In this document: in pieces, positions 46,046 to 56,540 of the stretch
Layout: the number at the start of each line of letters is the position of its first letter
Numbering within the stretch: position 1 is the stretch's first letter
Source of the DNA: Syncephalastrum monosporum B8922
Taxonomy: Eukaryota > Mucoromycota > Mucoromycetes > Mucorales > Syncephalastraceae
NCBI GenBank assembly: GCA_000697355.1
Contig: JNEN01001227.1
Span: 496,001-560,000, forward strand
Length of the DNA: 64,000 nt
Direction of reading: 5' to 3'
Made by a program: the position numbers and the translations under genes
Notes under the pieces: generated by a model
What the model was told of the DNA's origin: nothing
Database searches by the model: none
The model's input: only the letters and a program-made list of their open reading frames with translations

Positions 46046-48539
46046 GACCTCTTCGAAACGAATAACAGGCTGCTACTGTGGTGGAGAAGGAGAAAAGGTT
46101 TGAAGATTGTAGACAAATAAGAGGAAAGTGGTGGAGAGAAGGAGAAGAGATGAAGCTGAGGCTATGCTTATCCTTTAGGGTGCGTATTCCAACAGAACGG
46201 ATGAATGGGAGCATTATGCGCTCCCACTTTGCGGTAACGTTAGGTTGTCGTGCTATTGATAGAGCCGCGAACGGCCGCATAATCACAGGGAATCAAGGCC
46301 GACCCATTGGTTGTACTACACGAACCGAAATCCTTGATCTTCGTAACACAATCAGTGGTAATTGTCGTATTAAATAGATATGTCGTCCACGCCAATGCAA
46401 GCACCAAATCGACATACAGGCCACGAGAAGGAATCCTATATCCTTGATTTTGCCACTTTCGTAAAAGTATTTGACAAGTCGAGAAAATGCTACGAGTAAA
46501 AGGGGGAAAGCGAGGCACCAGCGGCACAGGCCACCAATCATAGTCCGTCTGCTGTCAAGATGCTGCAACCTCTGGTACCCCTTGATCGTGGTAGACTTAC
46601 AACACAAACTCTCGTTGCTTTACATTCCACGGCCTCCTTCTCTTATCACTTACTACTATTATACTACAACTACTATCACCCTGCAGAATATACATAAGAG
46701 AACGTCATAGAACTTTTATAATTTATGTATATACCTGGCAATGAAGCACTGTCCATGTCAAAAGTCATGGCAAAAAAAAAAAAGGTTATAGACTTTATAT
46801 AGCTCACGTATATATGGGCTTAAGAAGTCTTTTGCGTTTCTGCACGCATTTGGTATTTCCGTATCACACGGGTGTGTTTCATTCGTTAAGCTTTACCAGC
46901 AAAGGACAAGCTTTGTCGTCATTAGAAATTGTGAACTTGTCTTCATTATTAATGGCAAGATAGATGTACTCGAGGAAACAGATGTCACTTCTGCAGAAAG
47001 CTTTTTTTAAGGAGCTCTTTCGGGTAGGTGATGCATCAGGCAACAACACCAACTTCTCCTTGACAGAGAAAAACTGAGGGAGTGTGAAGTTGTCCGAGGA
47101 GTGAGAACAACTTCATGAATAGGCGAAGACACCAATCAGCAGAGAGACACGATAGCTCGTGTTCCCGAGTGGGCTATTCTATGCTATGCAGATTTTTAAC
47201 GAGCAGAAGACACGAAAAAGTCACATATACTACTCTGGTACGGATCACACCCATACTATTTGAACATACCGAAAAGGCGGATAGTTTATTACACCTCATA
47301 CGACAAAGATTATAAGAGGGTATGATGCTGTTGTCTTGGTGGTAGGGCATCTTATGCAGCCGGAGAGTGTATGCTGTATTGATGGTCAGAAACAGCAGCG
47401 GTAAGCGGCATGCAGCTATCTCAGGACGGCCATACTTGGATTCGATCAATTGCCCCTTTCTACACTACTCGTTCATTAATCTGACCTACCAAATGCAGGA
47501 CATACTATATGTGACATCTCTTTGCACTCAAGCAGATGACTATTTACTCATGAATCTGCGGGACAAGTCGGGTATACCGTGCAACAGAAGTAACGAAAAT
47601 CTCTTCAGAATGTTGACACTGTATCTATACCTCTTCGTCTGTGAAACGTATGACACAGTGCCAGACATTAAGTTATTTTTGTTGAGTTCTTTACTCTCCA
47701 TCTTTTAAAATACACATTACATCTCTCTGCAGATGAATAAGGTTTTTAACCAGCAATGAAGGGGCAGAAGTTGTATGGAGACCATATTTTTTAAGAGTCA
47801 AAAAAATTTTGCGTACGTGTACATCACATGAACAGATGTACTGACACCTTTGAATGGGGAAAAATGAGTAGTGACTTTCAGGCACAGATTTTGCCTGAAA
47901 AGCTTTAAAACGAGACCAACTCAAAACCCTGGGATTTTTTTTTTCGCAAAACGTCATGGAAATTCGAACAAAAGACGGCTTTGATTGAGTTTGAGCGGAG
48001 ACGTCAAGTCGCACAGCATCATCCGTGTGCAAAAAAGGCCGAATATGATACGCTAGATGGATAATAAGAAAAGAAAACACAACCATGAGCTGCAGGAGAT
48101 GCAAGCAAACAAGTTCACATAAACAACGACGCAATCGACTACGCAGGCACTATTGGAGAGTCCTACTTCACAGAAGTAACAGAAAATGGGTTGGCACATA
48201 CATAGAGGTAGAGTGGCGTCAAAAAACCGTTCTAGAGTCATTATTTGTGCCCGTGGGGAGGTAGGCGTTCCGCTTGGCAAAACTTTCATGATAAACGATC
48301 TTTTATGGCGCCAAACTGTCAGAAAGACTTACCATTGAAGGAACGACACATGGGATCACCTGTGCTCATCACCTCTTTGTTGAGTCTCCGCTTTCAGAGT
48401 GAAATAAAGTCTTTCACTTAAAAATAAATAGCCATCAGCCTTTCAGCTCGTCTCGTTTGGAACACTTGTTTTCTTTCCCTCTCTCTCCCGGTCTCTTTTC
48501 TTTTATTTCGTCCTTGTTTCCTCTTCTTTCTTTGACCTG
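46046..48539. other. Gene-poor 2.5-kb region with coding-like fragments
   Basis: Between the START gene and the MYND gene. It contains the START promoter, a possible C-terminal exon at 46246-46550, an orphan coding-like exon at 46879-47105 on the minus strand, a smaller open piece near 47957-48063 on the plus strand, and a CT-rich leader for the MYND gene (48465-48535). No complete gene could be built. Confidence 0.45.
46246..46550 (-). CDS. Possible terminal exon of an unrecognised gene
   Basis: Minus-strand frame of about 100 codons ending at a TAA at 46246, after a plausible acceptor (TTGACAG) near 46551. It includes a hydrophobic segment (YVDLVLALAWTTYLF) and a Cys/Thr-rich end (CVTKIKDFGSCSTTN, IPCDYAAV). 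Its upstream exon was not found, and another frame over the first half is also hydrophobic. No family recognised; may be a relic. Confidence 0.25.
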
Positions 48540-48636
48540 ATGCCTTCTATTTTTTTTTGGAACCACCCGGTGACTCATCATCGGTACACTGACAAAGCGG
48601 CCCTGACACACGATAAATACTACAACCGAACATCCA

Positions 48637-48675
<39 letters not shown>

Positions 48676-49250
48676 TCACAAGCCAAAGAAGCATACCAGC
48701 AGATGAGCACAGCTTGCAGACGGTCCTGGATCAGAAAGAAATTCAATGTGATGAGGCCCTTTTGTCTCTCGTACTACGAGCGATGAAAAACAATGATACC
48801 CAAACGCAAGATATCCAAAATCTCCTATGGTCGCTGGCGAAGCGTTTAAAAGATCACGACCCAGAGGATCCATACCGACGCGCTATCCGCATTGCATGCT
48901 ATTACAACAGGGCCAAGACACGACCTGCATCGGCGCAAAAATATTATCGCAAATGTCTGTCGCCGGATTTGGCGTGCACGGCGATCCCTGTCGCCGTCGA
49001 ACTGCAAAACAAGGCACTCCAAAACATCCAAGAACCGTCTCCCGATCACCGTCCACACTCTGTCGCCCGCTCTGCCTCTGTATGTTCTTCCAATTCATCA
49101 AATGCTTCCTCAACCGCCTCTGCCTGCAGTCAATGTGGTGTAGAACGCCGTGCCATGCCGGTCTGTGCCCGGTGCCGATCGCAGTCTTACTGCAGTTACA
49201 AGTGTCTCGCCGCACATAAACCTGTTCATCAGCGCGATTGCCCTGCATAA
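48540..49250 (+). CDS. MYND zinc-finger protein
   Basis: Intronless, 236 residues. A polyserine run coded by an ATC/TCA triplet repeat lies near residues 32-46. The middle (residues ~55-150) is helical and charged with no domain I recognise. The C-terminus is a MYND finger with correct ligand spacing: CSQCGVERRAMPVCARC, then YCSYKCLAAHKPVHQRDC, ending two residues later. MYND fingers mediate protein interaction, often with proline-rich partners. Ser-rich linker (ASVCSSNSSNASSTASA) precedes the finger. The specific role is unknown. Confidence 0.85.
48637..48673. repeat. ATC triplet microsatellite coding polyserine
   Basis: About twelve copies of a 3-bp unit inside the MYND gene, coding a serine run. 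Confidence 0.95.
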
Positions 49251-49437
49251 AACTATAATGACTTCAAACGTCTTCCTTCTGTGAGCTGCTGAGCCTCTTT
49301 CCCTTGTGCGCGCGTGCGTATACGTGTGTTATATGCGTTGTTGTTGTTTTGCAAATATACATTTTATTTACCAAGAAACCCCCGCTTTTGCGTGCATATA
49401 CATGTATGCGTACGTCCCAACTGTATATGTTTACTCT

Positions 49438-51982
49438 TTAGCTTTTTGTTTCAGATACAGTGTCCTCATTTTCTGAAACTTCCGCCTTCTCCACCACCTC
49501 TGAGTTGGGCACGCGCTCTTGAGGATTCGATAATATCTCTTTGCTTGCCGACGGCGCTCCACTGTCCTTCTCCTGGTCCGTGTTTGCGATTCCTCGTAAT
49601 CGTGATGCAAGCGGAACAGTATCCGTATCGTCTTGCTCCTCTGACGTCTCGGGTTCTTTGTAGTGGCTCAATCTCCGCAGTCTGGCGATGAATCTCGGGT
49701 TAACGGTGCCACTGTACGCAAGCTTTTGTCCAAGTCGCATTCGCCGGAAAGCTTCCTTAATGTCGTATTCCTCCGGGACCGCTTGCAATCTGTAGGAGAC
49801 CGACCAAGTGTCGCCGTGGCGGAGCTGGATGGGGTCTTTTGTTTCCTCGCCATTGATCAGTGAGCGGATATAGAGCTTATACATTTTGACACCTTCCAAA
49901 GGCTCCAGTACTGCGTCGTCGTCCTCCTCTGCTGCTTCGTCGGTTGTCGAGAAAAACTCATTTTCTTCTTCTGCAGGCTTGTTCTCGTCGATTTCTTTCT
50001 CCAAATGTCTAGGGACGGGCTCCACAAAAATGTTTGCACACTCTCCAATTGAATTGAATGAGATCCGTAGTGTCTATGTTTCGATTATCAGACACTGCAT
50101 GACAAATTGTCGTACGAGAACGTATTACCTGCTCAGGATATACCGAGGTGACTTCTTTGACGATATTGTCGAAAAGCGCGAGGGTATATCGGAGCACGTG
50201 GTCACCCATTTTACTATTTCCGAACAGACGAGCATCCATCTCTTCACGGGAGATGTATTGGAACCCAAACACCGTCTGCGTATTGTGATATGCGACAAAA
50301 ATACCGTCCATGTGCCCGATCCGCACTTGGAATTGATACTTGAGAAAAGCAGAACGTATCATGTCGTAATACTCGCGCTCGTAAGATTCATACAAGCCTT
50401 TTTCCCGTTTCAAAGTATAGCCGAAATAATCCTACCATGTGTTCCATGAGCAAGACTGGCCCATTCCTTGAATTATTATCTTTTACCTCATAATTGTCTA
50501 TGTCGAGTCGCACAGGGAACACTGCGCGTGTCTTGAGATCAAATGTTTTTCGCGGTAAACGCAAATCTTGACAATCCAGCTGTGACCGCAAAAGAATGTC
50601 ACCTGCCTATCAATCGAAGGTCAATATTGGGGTCATATGCACAAGTGAATCCCTTACCTCGCCATAAGCATAGGCTTCAGGTTTATTCTTCTCTTTTTCT
50701 GTGATCTTGTTCTTGCTCGTCTTCAAATATCTTTTATATTCTTTGGGACTGAGCGTTAGTGCCTTCTCCATGGTATTACCCTAGAAAGACCTCTTAGCCC
50801 ATCGGTTGTCAAAGACACTACAAGATATATACCAAAATCGATAGGATGCTCTCTGAGTCGAAAGTCTTATCTGAGTCAACCGCATAAAGACCGTTCTTCC
50901 ATCGCAGGTAGATTGTTTTGGGTGCCTTCGTGGATCTCGTGAATCCGGCGGGCTGGTACATACAAGGTCAGACTGCATGAACGAAACGATAGGAACACAT
51001 ACCTCGTCTTTGAATACTGTTGAGAGTACAGAGATATCCGTTTCTTTGTAGTTGGATAAATGAAAATAGAGCTGACTTAGAGCCCCTGATAAAGAGGATG
51101 TGGAAGCCACAATGTATTTGCTACGGGATCGCGCCATGTTGACCAAAGACTAGAGAAATTTAATTTCATGTACGCTTGTCTGTCAAGCAAGATTTACCTC
51201 ATCTTTAGAAGAGGTGATAAAAGGTCGAAGCGCGTCAAGGTCAAATTCATGGGGTTGTGTGATATTTTCCAGACGGCGTGGAAGTGAATAAAGTTTGGTC
51301 CGTGGATCTTTCATATAATGTACGCCGGGTCTGGGAGCAGATGTGTCAGTGTTTATTTACTCCTTCCTTTAGCAATGTCAAATTACCTGAATAGAATACT
51401 GTCCAGTCCTTCTGTCAAACGCGGCACGCGTGGCTGCTGCGTATCAGGTTGAACGGCTATCATAAACGAAAATAAATGATGGATGAGGATCACGGGCAGA
51501 AGTAAAACAAAACACGGCGTGTGAGTTTACGTTTGTAGCGAGGGGAAGCAGAGATATCAATCCAACTGTCCATAAAATCCGTGTCTTCCTCTGTTTCAAA
51601 GACGCGCATGGCCTCGAGTCGCTCAACAACATCATGAAAGGGTTTTCCCTTAAATGGATCGTCTTCTTGGGGGGGTCCTGACTTTGCTTCTTGAGCAGCA
51701 CGTTTCTCCTTCCATGCCCTGCTCTTTTTTTCTAAAGACGATATTCTTTTCTGCTCCTCCAGCAGATGCAGCAGTGTCCTTGCGTCCTCCTCTACCCGAG
51801 AATGAGTCGTCGAACGAATGAACACCAGCAAAAGTACCTCTTTTCTTTGCAATCGCGTCTTGTGCAATTGCTTCGCTTGCTGGATCGACGAGATCGGTCA
51901 ACCGCCGGCGTTGGATCCGTCCGAGATTGCTACTCGCATTCCTTGTACGCAAAAGGCGGCACAATCGACCTGATCGTAGCAT
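49438..51982 (-). CDS. PET127: Mitochondrial RNA-processing protein PET127
   Basis: Pet127 family protein; in yeast it acts in 5' processing and turnover of mitochondrial RNA and is membrane associated. About ten exons; the first is 51982-51838 and the second begins at 51791. The N-terminus is a basic presequence (MLRSGRLCRLLRTRNASS). Conserved Pet127 blocks appear in order: GLDSILFRPGVHYM, KYIVASTSSLSGALSQLYFH, KTIYLRWKNGLYAVDSDKTF, EAYAYGEAGDILLRSQLDC, TFDLKTRAVFPVRLDIDNYE and FQVRIGHMDGIFVAYHNT. The family is related to PD-(D/E)XK nucleases, and the ..LRSQLDCQD.../FDLKTR arrangement fits that (inference). The last exon adds an acidic, Glu/Ser-rich tail. The gene is divergent from the anchor-A gene, 318 nt away. 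Confidence 0.88.
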
Positions 51983-52300
51983 GTTTGATTCTAAGAATAC
52001 AGAAAATGGAAAATTCAAACTGACAGCAGCAGCGCATTATCGTTCTCGCCCAATAAGAGCTCTCCGTTCGCATCCGTTCAACTACCCTGCAGTCTACTAA
52101 AAAGGACCATTGTTTACTCACTGGTCTTACCTGTCTGTGCTTATAGAGTTCATACCAAGAACCCAAAGCAATGTTTGACAGGTGCGATTGCGATAATGAA
52201 AAATGTGCTTATTTAAACATTCCAGAGAGTCGGTGACATGAAGGGAATGGCGCATCTATATATATGCTCAGCTAGTGATGCCTTTGATTCTCTATTATTC

Positions 52301-54297
52301 ATGGTTCGCTTATCACCTTCCGTTTGTGCGACACTTGTCCTCTTTGGTGCTGGACTCACCGAAGCTCGCCCTCCCGCGAACCTGGGTGATCTCTTTGCGC
52401 CCTCTCGCGCCTTGACACGACGACAAATCACCAATGTGGGTGATGCCGAGAATACGTGCCCCATCGACTCTACAACATACATAGGACAGCTCGTATGTGT
52501 TAATTATCACATATACTATCTTCAAAAAACATTATCTTAATTCTGTTGATAACCTAGGTTGAACATTTTACTGGCATCTTTTTCGGTGACTTTACTACAG
52601 AAGGCGGACAAGATATCCTAGGCCCGCTTGCCGTGAGAGGCAACTTTCACGCACCAAACTACCTTGTCAATGCCAACCATGCTATAAATTGTGGTCAGCC
52701 TATTGATGATCTACATGCGTATGATACCATTGGCCTTATTGTTGGCGGCCAAGTTGATACGACCAACACCAATGTGCACGGCGACTCCTACGTTGCGGGT
52801 GGCGGAACTATCGATCAGCTGCACTCGTTGGATGCCGGTTGCACTGTCCACAGTCCTGCGACTGCATATGCTTTTGACTGGGACACCGTTCAGAATGACG
52901 CTATCTCTGCCTCTGTTCGCCTTGCATCCTACGCTCCGAATATTGTCCTCCAAGGTGAAGGTGCTGTCAGCAACGTGGGCGGCAATGGCCAGAATGCATA
53001 CTATATCTTCACCTTTAATACTTGCGCGACCTGTGATATCACCGGACCACTTTCAGACCCTTCAGCCATTCTCTTTGGTCAAGGTAACTACAATGGTCCG
53101 ACGGGTGATGTGCCTACCGAGGACTCTACCGTCGTTTTCAATGTAAGTGTCTATCATATTACATTGGTTTCGCAGATATTAAAGCATACTGCATCTCTAG
53201 ATTCCAGTTCTGAATGGTGCTACTATCGATCTGACGGGCAACCAACCCAGTCAGGGCTGGTACAGCTGTCGAACTATATACAACTTCTACCCGGTGGACA
53301 CTCAAGGCAACTATGTCCAGGACGGTGAATTCACTCTCTTACGCCACACGGGCAGTCAACTGGAAGGCCTCATCCTGGCTCCTCGCGGTAAGCATATATT
53401 TAATCTGTAGATATTATCTAATCACGTTCTCCAGGACATATCTTGGACGGTACAACCGGAGCTTTTGCGGGCCTCACCATCGGCCTTGATTATGGATGGG
53501 AAAACGGCGCCACCGGTGTTGAGATCCATGACTTTGTAGCTGCCGGCTGTACAAATTTCAACGGCTGCTTTCCCGATGATGCCACTTCCTGTGTTCCAAC
53601 TACCGTTACTGCTACATCCACTGTTACGTCGACAATTACATCCCCTACTACAACCACTGCTACAACCACTGCTACAGCCACTATTACATCCACTACAACA
53701 TCCACTACAACAGCAGCAGCTATTACATCCACTGTCACGTCCACTACAACAGCAGCAGCTATTACATCCACCGTCACATCCACGACAACAGCAGCAGCTA
53801 TTACATCCACCGTCACATCCACGACAACAGCAGCAGCTATTACATCCACCGTCACGTCAACGACAACAGCATCAGCTATTACATCTACTGCAACATCCAC
53901 AGTGACATCTACTACTACCTCCACTGCTACATCCACTGTTACATCTACTACTACCTCTACTATCACTGACGTGCCTGTCGTTCCGACTGCCACTGTCACG
54001 GATACGACTACGCTGACTGACTGCACCGCAACAGATACGGAAAGCAGCGCCACTGAAACAGTGTATGCAGTGCCTCACGTTGTCAAGGATAAAGAGAAGC
54101 ACAAGCACAAACACTGGAGACACGGCAAATGTAAAGGCGATAAAGACAAAGGCGGATGGAAGCGTGGTTGGAACAAGGATCAGGGCGACTGGGAAGACAA
54201 AGGCGAGCAAGACGACGAGTGCTACTACGAAGATTGGGCGGAGGAAGAAAATGACGAAGACAAAGGCTGGGACGGAGGAAAAGACCGGGCTGTATAA
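52301..54297 (+). CDS. Secreted choice-of-anchor A domain protein with Thr/Ser repeat stalk
   Basis: Predicted cell-surface or spore-surface protein. Four exons (52301-52492, 52558-53142, 53201-53387, 53435-54297) give 608 residues. A signal peptide (MVRLSPSVCATLVLFGAGLTEA) precedes a ~320-residue choice-of-anchor A domain, recognised by FTGIFFGDFTTEGGQDILGPLAVRGN and repeated Gly/Asn-rich strands. A Thr/Ser-rich stalk follows, built of 13-residue repeats (TTAAAITSTVTST) and other TST/TVT units, likely O-mannosylated. The C-terminus is highly charged (KEKHKHKHWRHGKCKGDKDKG then acidic, Trp-rich). There is no GPI-anchor signal at the end, so attachment would be by other means. Adhesion is inference from architecture. 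Confidence 0.82.
53700..53885. repeat. 39-bp minisatellite coding 13-residue Thr/Ser/Ala units
   Basis: About five near-identical 39-bp units in the stalk of the anchor-A gene, flanked by more degenerate TST/TVT-coding repeats from about 53590 to 53970. Third-position differences between units show they are not a very recent expansion. Confidence 0.85.
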
Positions 54298-54524
54298 GAA
54301 ATGGTCAACGACCTAGATCTGGATGGTTAAATAAGATATCTCAACATATCGGCCATACCCGCAAAAACATTCCAAAACTTTCATCCTCGATATACTGACA
54401 TACAGTTCTCTATTTCAAAAGCCTTTTAATTTATCTGAGCTATCTCATTTATAAACCTTTTACATAATGACGGATATGATAACGATGTCGGAGATGCCTT
54501 TACATTAGAAATTGATGAGGTTGT

Positions 54525-55425
54525 TTACCAGGCGGTTTGACCACCATCCACCAGAATCTCCGTGCCAGTTACAAATGAAGATGCTTCGGATGCCAGGAAG
54601 GCAACGACACCCTTGAGCTCGTAAGGCTGACCGAGTCGAGCCATCGGTGTGTTGCTCTCCCAGATTTCCTGTGCACTGATACCTGCTGCTTTCTGATCCG
54701 CAGAGAGCTGTCTAACCATCTCTGTTTCAAAGTGACCAGGAGAAATGGCGGTTACTCGAATATTGTAAGGAGCCCACTCGCATGCTAGGGACCGCGTCAG
54801 CTGGGACACCGCCGCTTTGGATGCATTATACGCACAGTGGAAGTTGGGGCGGTTGGTGATTACAGCTGACATGGAAGAGATAAAAACGACTGAGCCGCGT
54901 GTGTTGCGAGCAATCATGTGCTTTGCTGCTTGCTGGGCACAAAGGAAGGTGCCTGTAAAGTTGACGTCCATGATGCGGCGCATGTCCTCGGCCTTGTAGT
55001 CCAGCGCCGCGCACACTTTGTTGATACCTGCCGCAGTCACTAGCACGTCAATGGAACCGTGATGCTGTGCAATCGAGTCAAACACCATAGCGACCTCCTC
55101 GTCATTGGTCACGTCGCAGCCCCAGCTCGTAGCTTCGATGTTGCATTCCTCCGCCAGCTTAGACACCGCCAGAGCGGCGGTTTCGGCAAGCACGTCGATG
55201 CATGCCACGTTGGCGCCACTCTCGGCAAGGCCTTTCATCATCTCGTAGCCGAGACCGCGTGCACCACCCGTAACTAAAAAAGGGCAATGCGCGACAGCAT
55301 AAGCAAACAAGCAAAAAGATAAACACGCGTTTTTCGAATTACATACTAACGGCGGTTTTGCCCTGCAGCGACAGGAGGGTCTGGAGATGCGGTGGAGCTT
55401 CGGTCACGGTGGATGGGCCGGCCAT
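54525..55425 (-). CDS. Short-chain dehydrogenase/reductase
   Basis: NAD(P)-dependent oxidoreductase of the classical SDR family. Two exons (55425-55347, 55273-54525) give 275 residues. Cofactor motif TGGARGLG spans the region just after the intron (joined as TAV-ITGG). Other family landmarks: CDVTNDEE, the LVTAAGINK motif (NAG variant), catalytic Ser in VVFISSMSAV, Tyr-Lys in AYNASKAAV and ISPGHFETEM. The C-terminus SFVTGTEILVDGGQTAW is typical of gluconate 5-dehydrogenase / sorbose reductase / mannitol dehydrogenase-like members. The substrate, probably a polyol or keto-sugar, is inference. The gene converges with the anchor-A gene. Confidence 0.9.
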
Positions 55426-56540
55426 GGTCAAGTTGGAGAATATACAAAATAAAAGTACGTATGTGTGAGGATCTTTTCGAGCTTTGCCTTTTATTCCTCC
55501 AGATTGCCCTGCGGAAAAACTGGTGATTGGTTTAGGAGACGGAAAAATCAGTGGCTATATAAGCAGGGCTCTCACACAAACTCGATGTTACAAGCTTAAT
55601 TTATAAGGAGAAAAAGCGAAGTCTCTGACTCTTCTGTGTTAAATCCTGACCCCAGTTATATTCCGGTACTCTACGTGAAAGCAACGGTTGTATCAGCACC
55701 GTGACAAGAAAACTGCAATCGTGACACACTAGAAATGCTGCTGCTTGGGGTTATCTTCTTCTGTCCGTTTTCGATAGGCTCTCACGCGCGTTTTATACAT
55801 ATTTCGTCGTCTTTCTGTAGAGCATACGCTGCCCGGAGGTCAGCGGTTGACTCCAAAGTTTCAAGCAAACCAGCATGCTTTCCTGCTGAGGCTCTGGGGT
55901 CGAGTGAATAATTTCACTTCAAGACTTAACGACCACTAATTATTATACAAGCGGCTAATGAAAGCCCTGTATTTCGGACGCATATCTACTGTAGGCTGTT
56001 GGTTGCAGTCAGGGCGAAAGGTCGAGATCCTATAACATGTCGAAACCCAACATGAACTATCTTTGTAAAAAGTCAGATAGGCTAACTCGGTCCCCGATCA
56101 CCTTAATTTCATAATGTGTCATCCACGTCATTACCTTTTTCTCCTAGCAGTTTTAGCTACATTCTCATTAAATAGAGGAGATGTGGACCCAAAAAGCAGA
56201 GGGTATCTATATCCTTTGTGATTCGATGTCTTCTATTTGGTAGGACTATCATACGGTCAAGACTCCGTAAAGCGGTGCTTACAGTGCGCAGTTCGTTGAT
56301 GCATTTCCTTCGAATGGCGCATTTTCCCTAGTCGCGTTTTTTTGAGCAAGAATTGCCCGACATCAAGCACGGTAACATAACACATTCGAAACACATTTGA
56401 AACAATTCATAAACGTCCCGAATTATACAAGTTGCGAAGACAGTGGATAATCTACCTGTATGTATACAAACGCAAAAGAATTAAAAAAGGGGGAACGACA
56501 CAACCACATCATCTATGTAGTGAGATCACTTGTCGTCTTT
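55426..56540. other. Intergenic region
   Basis: 1.1 kb holding the SDR promoter (TATATA near 55556-55562) and the TPP2 3' region. AT-rich and without recognisable coding or RNA features. Confidence 0.45.

Noticed and set aside
47691..48134. 147-codon minus-strand frame
   Set aside because: Low-complexity, Cys/Phe/Leu-rich composition, no family, and protein-like short pieces on the other strand contradict it.
53490..54053. 187-codon minus-strand frame rich in Val/Asp
   Set aside because: Reverse reading of the Thr/Ser repeat stalk of the anchor-A gene.
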